A DNA stretch of 64,000 nt. Source: CBDBCU01 sp965242615 (GTDB taxonomy: Bacteria > Chloroflexota > Dehalococcoidia > Lucifugimonadales > UBA3495). A model generated the notes under the pieces. The model did not search any database and was not told the origin of the DNA. It was given only the letters and a program-made list of their open reading frames with translations. Both the position numbers and the translations under genes were made by a program. The stretch is from the NCBI GenBank assembly GCA_965242615.1, contig CBDESR010000004.1, forward strand, positions 682,001 to 746,000. The letters run 5' to 3'. Shown piece by piece: positions 26,261-34,959 of this stretch (positions are counted from its first letter, which is position 1; each line of letters opens with the position of its first letter).

Positions 26261-26551
26261 CTAATTTTCCAGCCCGTACACTTCCCGGCGGATTTGCCGG
26301 GCGTTGCGGCGGCGGCCGGAGCCGGCCAAGCTGTGGAACTGCGCCGCCGTCAACCCGGCCTTTTCCACTTCGCCGCCCAGGATTGACGGGTCAACATCCC
26401 CGCGGTGGTCGGGTAAGGAAAGAGTTACTCCGGGCAAATTGGGATGTTTCAATTGAAGGTGGGAGCCGCCCTGTCGGACTCGCCGCCATCCCAACGCCCG
26501 GAACCGTCGCAAAGCATCGGAGAAGGAAATACCCGGGATGCGCGGCGGCAT
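26261..26551 (-). CDS. HicA-type toxin, copy 1
   Basis: 96 residues, dsRBD-like HicA/YcfA fold. The conserved Gly-Ser-His (RQGGSHLQLKHP) contains the catalytic His of HicA mRNA interferases, and 'LSLPDHRGDVDPSILGGEVEKAGL' matches the second strand-helix. It is the last gene of a five-gene minus-strand cluster, 12 bp after its HicB partner. Its C-terminal 20 residues (SGRRRNARQIRREVYG) are almost identical to HicA copy 2, showing recent duplication. Confidence 0.85.
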   Translation of the reverse strand: MPPRIPGISFSDALRRFRALGWRRVRQGGSHLQLKHPNLPGVTLSLPDHRGDVDPSILGGEVEKAGLTAAQFHSLAGSGRRRNARQIRREVYGLEN

Positions 26552-26563
26552 AGCTTACTTGCC

Positions 26564-27166
26564 CTAGCCGATATTGACCGCAGCCAATTCAGTCAAGCAC
26601 CCGATCGCGCTGTAGTCTTTCAACAGGGTTTCCGTATCCTGTTGGATGTCGAGGGCTTCTCCTTTCAGCCATCCGGTAATGGACTCCTTGACATTTTCCA
26701 AGGCTTCCTCCTTGCTCCGGCCCTGAGAACTGCAACGGCCCAAGGCCGGACAAAACACGCCGTAACTCTGGTAGTCCGGGCTATAAACCAGTACCACTTG
26801 AAAGGTCAGCCCGCTCTCCGGGATTTGCAGGCGGGACAGGGGGCCGATGGGAAAGGGTATTTCGTCCAAATTGACCACTTCCGGGGGCGCCAAGCGGAAA
26901 CGGCGCGTCCCGTTTCCTTTGACCGGGCGGGACACGCGCATTTCGACCTGGGTCTCCTGGTCAAAGATGTAATAGAGTTTGCCCTCCATCGCGCCCATGG
27001 CCCGACCCACCCGGGCGTTGCGCTGGCGGGCGGCGGTCTTGGGCATTTTAGGAATGCCCATGGCCCGGGTCAGTTTGGTCATTGTCTTGGGCGTAATCTG
27101 GCTGGTGGTGAACTCCTGCTCGCCGAATTCGTCGTACAGGATTTCCGCCACTTTCCAAGTGTCCAT
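26564..27166 (-). CDS. HicB antitoxin with extra N-terminal domain, copy 1
   Basis: 200 residues from the ATG at 27166. Residues 1-100 form a domain not usual in HicB: 'MDTWKVAEILYDEFGEQEF' then 'TMTKLTRAMGIPKMPKTAARQRNARVGRAMG', a helical DNA-binding-like block, and 'EMRVSRPVKGNGTRRFRLAPPEVV'. Residues ~118-175 ('FQVVLVYSPDYQSYGVFCPALGRCSSQGRSKEEALENVKESI') are a classical HicB fold. The N-domain may replace the usual ribbon-helix-helix or HTH tail as the operator-binding part. Confidence 0.8.
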   Translation of the reverse strand: MDTWKVAEILYDEFGEQEFTTSQITPKTMTKLTRAMGIPKMPKTAARQRNARVGRAMGAMEGKLYYIFDQETQVEMRVSRPVKGNGTRRFRLAPPEVVNLDEIPFPIGPLSRLQIPESGLTFQVVLVYSPDYQSYGVFCPALGRCSSQGRSKEEALENVKESITGWLKGEALDIQQDTETLLKDYSAIGCLTELAAVNIG

Positions 27167-27184
27167 AAGCACCTCTGCGCTGCG

Positions 27185-27475
27185 CTAATTTTCCATCCCG
27201 TACACTTCCCGGCGGATTTGCCGAGCGTTGCGGCGGCGGCCGGAGCCAGCCAAGCTGTGGAACTGCTCCGTGGTCAGTCCGGCTTTTTCCCCTTCGCCGC
27301 CCAAGGTCCCCGGGCGCAAATCCCGCCGCCGGTGGTCGGGCAAATAGATTGGATCCGGCCAGTTCGGATGATCTAACTTGCGATGGGAACCCTCTTGCCC
27401 GGCCTCATTCCAACCAATCGCCCGGAATCGGGCCAAGGCGTCGTTGAAGGAAATGCCGGTAATAAATGGCGGCAT
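27185..27475 (-). CDS. HicA-type toxin, copy 2
   Basis: 96 residues, closely related to copy 1 at both ends. The catalytic Gly-Ser-His is kept (QEGSHRKLDHP), but the second strand reads 'IYLPDHRRRDLRPGTLGGEGEKAGL', with substitutions (Glu/Gly for hydrophobics) that could weaken the fold, so this copy may be partly decayed. It is 11 bp downstream of HicB copy 2. Confidence 0.82.
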   Translation of the reverse strand: MPPFITGISFNDALARFRAIGWNEAGQEGSHRKLDHPNWPDPIYLPDHRRRDLRPGTLGGEGEKAGLTTEQFHSLAGSGRRRNARQIRREVYGMEN

Positions 27476-27486
27476 CGGATACCGGC

Positions 27487-28086
27487 CTAGCCAATGCTCA
27501 CGGTAGCCAGTTCCGCCGGGTATCCCGCATCATTATACCGTTTCAGCAGGGTTTCCGTTTCTTGCTGGATTTCCCGAGCTTGGGTTTTCAAGCCCAAGCT
27601 GATGCACTCTTTGATGTTTTCCAGGGCTTCCGCCTTGTCGTCGCCATCGGAAATGCAGCCGTTCAGAGCCGGGCAAAACACGGTGTAACCGTAGTCCTTA
27701 TCATAAATCAGCGCCACCTGAAAGGTCAGCCCGGTCTCCGGCACTTGCAGCCCCGACAAGGGGCCAATGGAAAAGGGGATGTTATCGTACTTGACCACTT
27801 CCGGGGGAGCCAAGCGGAAGCGGCGCGTCCCGTTTCCTTTGACCGGGCGGGACACGCGCATTTCGACCTGGGTCTCGTGGTCAAAGATATAATAGACTTT
27901 GCCATCCATCGAGCCGATGGCCCGACCTACCCGGGCGTTGCGCTGGCGGGCGGCGGTCTTGGGCATTTTAGGAATGCCCATAGCCCGGGTCAGTTTGGTC
28001 ATTGTCTTGGGCGTAATCTGGTTGGTGGTGAACTCCTGTTCCCCGAACTCGTCGTACAGGATTTCCGCCACTTTCCAAGTATCCAT
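27487..28086 (-). CDS. HicB antitoxin with extra N-terminal domain, copy 2
   Basis: 199 residues, same architecture as copy 1. The N-terminal ~105 residues are almost identical at the protein level and very similar in DNA, while the HicB domain has drifted ('FQVALIYDKDYGYTVFCPALNGCISDGDDKAEALENIKECI'). This pattern suggests that the operator-binding end is constrained or recently converted, whereas the toxin-binding end diverges to avoid cross-talk. Confidence 0.8.
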   Translation of the reverse strand: MDTWKVAEILYDEFGEQEFTTNQITPKTMTKLTRAMGIPKMPKTAARQRNARVGRAIGSMDGKVYYIFDHETQVEMRVSRPVKGNGTRRFRLAPPEVVKYDNIPFSIGPLSGLQVPETGLTFQVALIYDKDYGYTVFCPALNGCISDGDDKAEALENIKECISLGLKTQAREIQQETETLLKRYNDAGYPAELATVSIG

Positions 28087-28224
28087 AAAACCTCCCGGCG
28101 GGCAACGGCGCGGCCCGGTTGCCGCCCCTGCTGCCCTTACTTCATCTGCCGGCCATTCTTAAAGTTGGGGTTAAAAGCTGCGACCCTTGCCCTCCGTATC
28201 GGGAGCGGGATGCGCCAGGATACG

Positions 28225-28512
28225 CTAATCGACCGAATCGGACGGGGCCAACCGGTAACGCAAGGGTTTGTCGGGTTTGGCCGGCCGTACCACTTCGACT
28301 TTGACCGCATACTTCCCCGGCAAGGTAAAAGTCTCACCTTCCAACGAACCGATGGCTTTCCCCACACGGGTACTGCGGCGGTGGGCATCGGTTTCGGTGA
28401 TACCCATCAACTCGGTTAGCTGCTGCATCGCGCCATCGTTAATATCGCGGATGCGGAACCCTTTGTTCCCGAACTCGGTATGCAGAATATCCGCCACTTT
28501 ACAGGCGTCCAT
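28225..28512 (-). CDS. Stand-alone version of the HicB N-terminal domain
   Basis: 95 residues. 'MDACKVADILHTEFGNKGF', 'MQQLTELMGITETDAHRRSTRVGKAIGSLEG' and 'VEVVRPAKPDKPLRYRLAPS' align along the whole N-terminal domain of the two HicB fusions, without the HicB part. It leads the gene cluster. It may be a separate operator-binding regulator or the ancestral unit from which the fusions arose. SD GGAGG precedes the ATG. Confidence 0.7.
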   Translation of the reverse strand: MDACKVADILHTEFGNKGFRIRDINDGAMQQLTELMGITETDAHRRSTRVGKAIGSLEGETFTLPGKYAVKVEVVRPAKPDKPLRYRLAPSDSVD

Positions 28513-28549
28513 AGAAACCTCCGCGGGAAGTCCGGAGCGATAGCTGACC

Positions 28550-30100
28550 CTACTTCCCTTCCTTCATCCAGTCGGCTACCCGTTCCCCAATCATAATGGT
28601 AGTGGCGTTGGTGTTGGCGCGGATGACATCCGGCATTACCGACGCGTCCACCACCCGCAGGTTTGCCAAACCGTGAACCCGGCAATACTGGTCCACCACC
28701 GCCATCCGGTCGGTAGCCGGCCCCATCTTGCAGGTGCCGGAGGAATGGTGCTGGGTGCCGACATTGCGGAGCAGCCAATTGTCCAGCGCAGCATCCGACG
28801 CCAAATCGGCGTCAGTAGGATTCAACCGCTCCACAATAATATCCCGAAACAGGGGATGGTCGGCAATCCGCAGCCCGGCCCGCACGGCGCCGCGCATCCG
28901 TTCCCGGTCGTAAGGGTCGGAAAGGTAATCGTAATTCAAGACCGGCTGGGTGTGCGGGTCGGTGGCGGCCAGCCGCAGCCGGCCGGCGCTGACCGCGTTC
29001 TGCAAGGCGGCGCTGAAACCGAAATGAAAATCGTCGCTTTCAATTGATACATTAGCCGGCCGGTGTTCGCTGTTCATCAGAATGGGGGCCAACTGAATAT
29101 CGCCCCGGGTCGGCGAACCCTCCAAGCTGAACCGCAAGCCTACCTGAATAGTGGGGGCCAAGTCATCCGGCGGCGCGCCGCTGCCGCGGAACAGGGTAAA
29201 GGCCGCCGGATGGTCGCGCAGGTTTTCCCCCACACCGGGCAGGTTATGTGCCACCGCAATGCCCATTTCCTGCAAATGTTCCGCCGGGCCGACGCCGGAG
29301 AGCAGCAATAGTTGCGGCGAGGCAATGGCCCCGCTGCTGACAATAATTTCCGCTCCGGTAACGGTAAAGACTTCGCCGCCGCTTTCCGCAACGACGCCTA
29401 CCGCCCGGTTGCCGTCAAAGAGGATGCGATGGGCGGTAACATTGCCCCGCACCGTCAAGTTCATCCGATGCCGGGCCGGGTTCAGGTAAGTCAAGGCGGT
29501 GCTCATCCGCACGCCGTCGATGTTGTTCAGCGGACGGGCGGCGATGCCGTTGGAATCGGGATGGTTCTGGTCCGGGTCTTGGGGAAAGCCCAAGTCAACG
29601 CAGGCATCATAAAAGGCCGTGGCGTGGGGCAGCCATTCGGCCCGCTTGTAGCGGCGTACCGGAATGGGGCCGCTGCCGCCGTGAAAATCATCCCCCGGAA
29701 AATCCAAATCCGTCTCCAACTTGCGGAAATAGGGCAGCACCTGGGTATAGGCCCACTCATCGTTGCCCCATTCCGCCCAGTTGTCATAGTCCTCCGGGAC
29801 GCCCCGGAACAGCACCTGCCCGTTAATGGCAGTGGAGCCGCCGGTCGCCCGCCCCCGGGGTATCTGCAACGGCGCGGCTTGCAAAGGGGTAGCGGTGGCG
29901 GTATAGCCCCAATTGTGGGGGCCGTAAGCCGACCGCCACATATTGTTGCCCTCTTTCAAGTCCAAGGGCAGCTGGTCAAAGTCCGGGTAATCCGGCCCGG
30001 CCTCCAGCAGCAGCACGGAACGGCGGCTATCCTCGGAGAGACGGGCAGCCAACACGCAACCGGCGGCGCCGGCGCCAACGATAATGACATCGTATTGCAT
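28550..30100 (-). CDS. GMC-family FAD oxidoreductase
   Basis: 516 residues. FAD-binding DVIIVGAGAAGCVLAARLSE at the N-terminus; GMC signatures 'GRATGGSTAINGQVLFRG' and 'IVSSGAIASPQLLLLSGVGP'; C-terminal 'GTQHHSSGTCKMGPA' includes the active-site His, with a second conserved residue near 'VIRANTNATTIMIGERVADWM'. Family members oxidise alcohols (choline dehydrogenase, alcohol dehydrogenase, oxidases). Substrate unknown; no betaine genes adjoin. Confidence 0.92.
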   Translation of the reverse strand: MQYDVIIVGAGAAGCVLAARLSEDSRRSVLLLEAGPDYPDFDQLPLDLKEGNNMWRSAYGPHNWGYTATATPLQAAPLQIPRGRATGGSTAINGQVLFRGVPEDYDNWAEWGNDEWAYTQVLPYFRKLETDLDFPGDDFHGGSGPIPVRRYKRAEWLPHATAFYDACVDLGFPQDPDQNHPDSNGIAARPLNNIDGVRMSTALTYLNPARHRMNLTVRGNVTAHRILFDGNRAVGVVAESGGEVFTVTGAEIIVSSGAIASPQLLLLSGVGPAEHLQEMGIAVAHNLPGVGENLRDHPAAFTLFRGSGAPPDDLAPTIQVGLRFSLEGSPTRGDIQLAPILMNSEHRPANVSIESDDFHFGFSAALQNAVSAGRLRLAATDPHTQPVLNYDYLSDPYDRERMRGAVRAGLRIADHPLFRDIIVERLNPTDADLASDAALDNWLLRNVGTQHHSSGTCKMGPATDRMAVVDQYCRVHGLANLRVVDASVMPDVIRANTNATTIMIGERVADWMKEGK

Positions 30101-30310
30101 AACCCTAATCCTCAGCAGTCAACGGTATGGGGTCGATTTTCAGGAATGTTATACCACAAAAGGGGCGATTAGGGTATGGGGTATCTTTCCCGGCAAAGAC
30201 AAAAGATCAGCGGCGTCTCTGCATCAAATTCCCTTACCCCCATTGACACCGTCCCCAACTATCATCATCATAGTAACCACTCTTGCCAATACCGCCCGAG
30301 GTTCCCGCCA

Positions 30311-31963
30311 ATGCCAACTATGACCGGCGCCCAAGCCCTGGTTCAATCCCTCCTCCGGGAAGGGGTCGCAGTAGTTTTCGGGTTGCCCGGCGTCCAGCTG
30401 ATGGCCGCCTTTGACGCCCTGTACGACGCTCCCGGCCTCCGCTTGGTAACCGTCCGCCACGAACAGGCCGCCGCTTATATGGCGGATGGCTACGCCCGCG
30501 CCGCCGGCAAAGTCGGCGCGGCCCTGGTTGTCCCCGGCCCCGGCGCCCTTAACGCCGCCGCCGCCCTCGGCACCGCCTACGCCGTTTCCTCCCCGGTGTT
30601 GCTGATTTCCGGCCAGATGGAAAGCTACAACCTCGGCCGGCAGACCGGCGCCCTCCACGAAATCGCAGACCAACTCGCGGTTTTCCGCCCCATTACCAAG
30701 TGGAACGCCCGCACTACCCAAGCCGCGGAAATTCCCTACTTGATACACTTGGCAATGCAGCAGCTGACCGACGGCCGCCCCCGCCCGGTGGAACTGGAAA
30801 TCCCTTGGGATGTCTTGCCGGCGCAAGCCGATATTCAATTGCTCGAGCGGGAAGGGCCGGTAAAGCAGTCCCCCGACCCGGCCAAAATCCGCCAAGCCGC
30901 CGCGCTGTTGGCTAATGCGGAACACCCCCTAATCTGGGCTGGCGGCGGTTGCCGGGAAGCCAACCTTTCCACCGAATTGGTCGAATTGGCAACCGCCCTT
31001 AACGCCCCGGTAATCACCACTCCGGAGGGCAAGGGCGTCATTCTCGAAAATCATCCCAACGCCCTCGGCGCATTCTATTACGGCCACGGCCCCGGCTGGC
31101 TGGCTTTGCCCCAAGCCGATGTCATCCTGGCGGTAGGCAGCCGCTTGAACCTGACGCCCAACCCGCCCTGGAGCATCCAACCCCATCAGCAGCTAATCCG
31201 CATTGACGCTGACCCGGCGGAATTGACCCGCAATCATCCCCCGCAAATCGGCATCGTTGCTGATGCGCTGTTGGGCGTCCAAGAACTGCTAGCGGAAATC
31301 GGCGGCCGTACCCATGCCAGCCAATGGCAAGCCGCTGAATTTGAATCCATCCGTCAGCAAACCGCCGCCGCCCTCCGGGAATTGGCGCCGCTCCAACTGG
31401 AAATCATCGCCGCTATTCGTCAGGAACTGGCGGATGACGCCCTGTTGGTCAGCGGCGTTACCGAAATCGGCTACTGGAGCAACTTGGCTTTTCCCGTCCT
31501 GAAACCCCGTTCCTACCTCACTTCCGGCTACTTTGCCACCTTGGGCTACGCCTTTCCCACCGCCCTTGGCGCTAAAGTAGGCTGCCCCGACCGCCCGGTA
31601 GTCGCCATCAGCGGCGATGGCGGCTTTATGTACGCCAGCAGCGAACTCTCCACCGCCGTCCGTGAGGGCATCAACGCCGTAACCCTGGTTTTCAACAACG
31701 GCGTCCTCGGCGCGTCCCGGGCCGACCAGATGCACCGCTACCAGGGCCGCGCCATTGGCACCGACCTGCACAACCCCGACTTTGCCCAACTCGCCGAACT
31801 TCACGGCGCATTGGGCATCAAACTTACCGACCATCGGGAGTTGGCCGCCGCCCTGCGTACCGCTCTCAAAGCCGACCGTCCCGCCGTCATTGAAATTCCC
31901 ATCCCCAACTTGCGGCCGCCCTTCCAGCTGCCGCCGCCGGGGATGGCTGCCGTCAAGGGCTGA
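30311..31963 (+). CDS. ThDP-dependent enzyme (acetolactate synthase-like)
   Basis: 550 residues from the ATG at 30311; the frame is open upstream but without an SD. Catalytic Glu in 'VRHEQAAAYMADGYAR', central 'GGGCREANLSTELVELATALNAPVITTPEGKG' domain, and ThDP/metal motif 'GDGGFMYASSELSTA..NNGVLG'. This matches the large-subunit family of acetolactate synthase, benzoylformate decarboxylase and oxalyl-CoA decarboxylase. No small regulatory subunit (ilvH) follows, so biosynthetic acetolactate synthesis is not assured. Confidence 0.9.
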   Translation: MPTMTGAQALVQSLLREGVAVVFGLPGVQLMAAFDALYDAPGLRLVTVRHEQAAAYMADGYARAAGKVGAALVVPGPGALNAAAALGTAYAVSSPVLLISGQMESYNLGRQTGALHEIADQLAVFRPITKWNARTTQAAEIPYLIHLAMQQLTDGRPRPVELEIPWDVLPAQADIQLLEREGPVKQSPDPAKIRQAAALLANAEHPLIWAGGGCREANLSTELVELATALNAPVITTPEGKGVILENHPNALGAFYYGHGPGWLALPQADVILAVGSRLNLTPNPPWSIQPHQQLIRIDADPAELTRNHPPQIGIVADALLGVQELLAEIGGRTHASQWQAAEFESIRQQTAAALRELAPLQLEIIAAIRQELADDALLVSGVTEIGYWSNLAFPVLKPRSYLTSGYFATLGYAFPTALGAKVGCPDRPVVAISGDGGFMYASSELSTAVREGINAVTLVFNNGVLGASRADQMHRYQGRAIGTDLHNPDFAQLAELHGALGIKLTDHRELAAALRTALKADRPAVIEIPIPNLRPPFQLPPPGMAAVKG

Positions 31964-31965
31964 TT

Positions 31966-32373
31966 ATGGTTAATGCCGCCGTGAACCGCCGCCTGGACCG
32001 CTACCGCAGCCAGAGCCTGCGCCTGCGGGATGATGCTTTGGATGAAATGCAAGCCGGCCGCTGGCTGCGCGCCGAGGAACTGCTGTGGGGCAGCCTTACC
32101 TTGGCCGTCAAAGGGGCGGCCTTGAGCCGGGGTCAAGAACTGGCTGATGACGCCGCCGTCAAAGTTTATGCCAACCGCTTGGGCCGGCGGCTCCGCGACC
32201 GCCGCATCCGCGATTCCTTTGCCCGTCTCGACCAATTCTCCGACGCTGTCGAACGGGCTAGGGAATCCCGCCGCCGTATGGAGCAGGTCTTTCAGATTTT
32301 AGAGGACACCACCGCGGCCGTAGAACGGCTGTGGGACTTTGCCGATACCCCATCCCCCGAGGCTCAAAAATGA
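31966..32373 (+). CDS. Small helical protein, PaREP1/HEPN-like
   Basis: 135 residues, mostly alpha helix. The segment 'RLRDDALDEMQAGRWLRAEELLWGSLTLAVKGAAL' resembles the PaREP1 family pattern (paired helices with a 'G...A.EKLW.A..A.K' core), which is HEPN-like. It starts 2 bp after the ThDP enzyme and overlaps mtaB by the ATGA quadruplet, so it belongs to that operon. Function is not established. Confidence 0.5.
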   Translation: MVNAAVNRRLDRYRSQSLRLRDDALDEMQAGRWLRAEELLWGSLTLAVKGAALSRGQELADDAAVKVYANRLGRRLRDRRIRDSFARLDQFSDAVERARESRRRMEQVFQILEDTTAAVERLWDFADTPSPEAQK

Positions 32374-33725
32374 CCGTTAATGCGGCTCCAATTACCGACC
32401 CGGCGGCTGTCCCCACCGGCCATCCCCGGGTTGCCATTGCCACCCACGGCTGCAAGCTGAACCAAGCCGACAGCGGCCTTTTGGCCCGCCAGTTTCAGGA
32501 CGCCGGCTGCCAAATCGTAGCCACGGCCGCCGCGGCCGACATCTACATCCTCAACACCTGCACCGTTACCGCCACCGCCGACGCCAAAGCCCGCCAAGCC
32601 CTGCGCGCCGCCCGCCGCGCCAATCCGCAAGCCCTTATCGTCGCCGCCGGCTGCTATCCCCAACGGGCCGCTGCCGAACTGGCCCAACTTCCCGCCGTCT
32701 CAATGGTCATCCCCAACACCGAAAAAGACCACCTGGTCGCGCTGACTCTGGCCGCCCTCGACCCAGCCGCGCCCCCGACCGCCAACGCCGCGCCGCCGGT
32801 GCCCTTGCCTTTCCCCGGAACCGTCCCCGGCCGTAGCCGGGCAATGGTTAAAATTCAAGAGGGCTGCGACCAGGTTTGCGCCTACTGCATCGTCCCCAAA
32901 GTCCGCGGCCGGGAGCGCAGCATTCCCCCGGCGGAACTGGTACAGCAGATCCGGGAACTGGCGCAAGCCGGCAGCCGGGAAGTAACCTTGACCGGCACTC
33001 AACTGGGTACTTATGGCTTTGACTTGCCAGCCATCGACTTGGCCGGACTGCTCCGCCGCATCCTTTCTGAAACCGCTATTGACCGCCTGCGGGTATCCTC
33101 TTTGCAGCCCCAGGAAATCAGCCCGGAACTGCTGGACTTGTGGACGGCAGACCCGCGCCTCTGCCCCCACTTCCACTTGCCCCTGCAAAGCGGCAGCGAC
33201 CCCATCCTCAAAGCGATGCGCCGCCGCTACACCACCGCCCAATTCGCCGCCACGGTGGAGCTGATTCGCCAAGCCATCCCGGACGCCGGCATTACCGCCG
33301 ACCTCATCGTCGGCTTCCCCGGCGAAACCGAAGCTCACTTTCAGGAAACTCTGGCTTTTGTGCGGGCGATGCAGTTCAGCGATTTGCACATATTCCCCTA
33401 CTCCATCCGCCCCGGCACTACCGCCGCCTATCTCGACCGGCAAGTTTCCCCGCCGGTCAAAAAAGCCCGCGCCGCCCAAGCCCTGGAATTAGCCCAAGAG
33501 GGCTTTAACCACTTCCGCCGCCAACAAATCGGCCAGACCCGCCCCGTGCTGTGGGAATCCGCCAAACAAGACCAAGCCCTGACCCAATGGCGCGGCCTCA
33601 CCGACAACTACATCCGGGTCCACGCCGCCGCACCCGCCGCCAGCCCCCACCACCGCAACACCATAACCCCGGCCCGCCTGCTGGAATTAGCCGGCAACTC
33701 GGTATTCTCAACATTTGTCGGTTAA
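32370..33725 (+). CDS. mtaB: tRNA t6A37 methylthiotransferase MtaB
   Basis: 451 residues from the ATG at 32370. Radical-SAM methylthiotransferase: N-terminal cluster Cys in 'HGCKLNQADSG', 'NTCTVTATAD' and 'AGCYPQRA', radical-SAM CxxxCxxC in 'CDQVCAYCIVPKVRG', and the long 'LPLQSGSDPILKAMRRRYT' block. It converts t6A to ms2t6A in tRNAs. The 'HGCKLNQ' form fits MtaB rather than MiaB or RimO. The C-terminal TRAM domain is short. Confidence 0.92.
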   Translation: MTVNAAPITDPAAVPTGHPRVAIATHGCKLNQADSGLLARQFQDAGCQIVATAAAADIYILNTCTVTATADAKARQALRAARRANPQALIVAAGCYPQRAAAELAQLPAVSMVIPNTEKDHLVALTLAALDPAAPPTANAAPPVPLPFPGTVPGRSRAMVKIQEGCDQVCAYCIVPKVRGRERSIPPAELVQQIRELAQAGSREVTLTGTQLGTYGFDLPAIDLAGLLRRILSETAIDRLRVSSLQPQEISPELLDLWTADPRLCPHFHLPLQSGSDPILKAMRRRYTTAQFAATVELIRQAIPDAGITADLIVGFPGETEAHFQETLAFVRAMQFSDLHIFPYSIRPGTTAAYLDRQVSPPVKKARAAQALELAQEGFNHFRRQQIGQTRPVLWESAKQDQALTQWRGLTDNYIRVHAAAPAASPHHRNTITPARLLELAGNSVFSTFVG

Positions 33726-33734
33726 ATCAACCCC

Positions 33735-33763
33735 TTGACAGCCCCGCCAATTCCCCTTAATAT
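33735..33763 (+). promoter_or_regulatory. Promoter of tRNA-Phe
   Basis: TTGACA (33735-33740), 17-bp spacer, TAATAT (33758-33763), 13 bp before the mature tRNA. Confidence 0.8.
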
Positions 33764-33776
33764 ATACTCACTTCCT

Positions 33777-33852
33777 GCCAAGGTAGCTCAGTTGGTAGAG
33801 CACGGCACTGAAAATGCCGGTGTCGACAGTTCGATTCTGTCCCTTGGCACCA
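33777..33852 (+). tRNA. tRNA-Phe (GAA)
   Basis: 76 nt including an encoded CCA end. Acceptor stem GCCAAGG/CCTTGGC, D arm 'GCTCAGTTGGTAGAGC', anticodon loop CTGAAAA with GAA, T arm loop TTCGATT. A, then CCA, complete the 3' end; a TTTTT follows. Confidence 0.97.
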
Positions 33853-33892
33853 CTTTTTGCCCCGCTTTAACCCCCCTTGCCGAAGGTTCAGT

Positions 33893-34570
33893 ATGACCGA
33901 CCCGACCCTGCCCGGCTTGACTTATGCGGAACTGGAAGGGAAGCGGGTTGCCCTTTTCGCCAGTGATGACGATAGCGATTTGGGCTTGCGGATGCGCCGA
34001 GCCGTCAGTTGGCTGGAACGAGCCGAGCAGGAAAAAGACGACTTGGACGCCGCCTTTATCTTTTACTGGATTTCCTTCAACGCCGCCTATGCCACCGACC
34101 TGGACTTCGCCGAATCAGAGAGCGAGCGCAGCCGGTTTAGTAAGTATTTCCAGCGGGTAATCCCCTTGGATAAAGACCGGTTAATTTACAACGCCGTTTG
34201 GAACCGGTTTACCGGCCCCATCCGGCTGCTGATGGATAACCAGTTTGTATTCGATCCTTTCTGGAAATACCAGAACCGGGTTCTCGGATTTGCGGACTGG
34301 AAACAGCGGTTCGAGAGCAGCCAATCCCGGATTCGCGGTGCTTTGGCCCGCCAGGATACCGGGATGATACTGGATACCCTCTTCGACCGCCTCTATGTCC
34401 TCCGCAACCAGCTGATCCACGGCGGCGCAACTTGGCGCAGCAGCCGCAATCGCGACCAAGTTCAGGATGGCGCTCGCATAATGGCCTTTCTGGTGCCTAT
34501 ATTCATCAACCTGATGCTGGAAAACCCGGAAATTGACTGGGGCCCGCCCTATTACTCGGTAGTCCGGTAA
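33893..34570 (+). CDS. HEPN-domain protein (Apea-like)
   Basis: 225 residues from the ATG at 33893. The C-terminal half holds the HEPN signature RNxxxH: 'LYVLRNQLIHGGATW', the RNase active site of HEPN toxins and defence proteins, in an all-helical background. The N-terminal part ('AVSWLERAEQEKDDLDAAFIFYWISFNAAYA') matches Apea-like HEPN proteins. It immediately follows tRNA-Phe, and no partner nucleotidyltransferase or antitoxin adjoins. RNase activity is inference from the motif. Confidence 0.75.
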   Translation: MTDPTLPGLTYAELEGKRVALFASDDDSDLGLRMRRAVSWLERAEQEKDDLDAAFIFYWISFNAAYATDLDFAESESERSRFSKYFQRVIPLDKDRLIYNAVWNRFTGPIRLLMDNQFVFDPFWKYQNRVLGFADWKQRFESSQSRIRGALARQDTGMILDTLFDRLYVLRNQLIHGGATWRSSRNRDQVQDGARIMAFLVPIFINLMLENPEIDWGPPYYSVVR

Positions 34571-34717
34571 TTTGTCCCCCGCCGCCCCTCATTGCAAAAA
34601 CATAACCGCCCCGGCCGGGAGCTATACGGCGAAATCCGCCCTAACTCCCCCGGAGCGGTTATCCCTGTTGCCGGCGCTGCCGTTAAGGAACCCCCCCTTC
34701 CCGCCGCCGGCCGCCCG

Positions 34718-34897
34718 CTACTTCTTGTTATACGCCACAATCCACCCCACATTCAGGGCCGCGGTCAGCAGGGCCGCCGCTACCAGAATGGTGCCGGCGG
34801 CCGGCTCCATCGTCAAGCCCACACCCAATCCCACCCAAAACACAGCCAGCGCCGCCACAAAGGGCAGCCCATAGAGAACGATTTTCAGGATGGACAT
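34718..34897 (-). CDS. Small two-helix membrane protein
   Basis: 59 residues starting MSILKIVLYGLPFVAALAVF. Two transmembrane helices, basic end. SD GGAGGTG, 8 nt before the ATG. It lies 62 bp after secA on the same strand. No family recognised. Confidence 0.5.
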   Translation of the reverse strand: MSILKIVLYGLPFVAALAVFWVGLGVGLTMEPAAGTILVAAALLTAALNVGWIVAYNKK

Positions 34898-34959
34898 CGC
34901 GTTCACCTCCGTATAGCTCTGCCGGTTAGCCGGCGGCGGATAAAAAACCGTCCCCGAAC

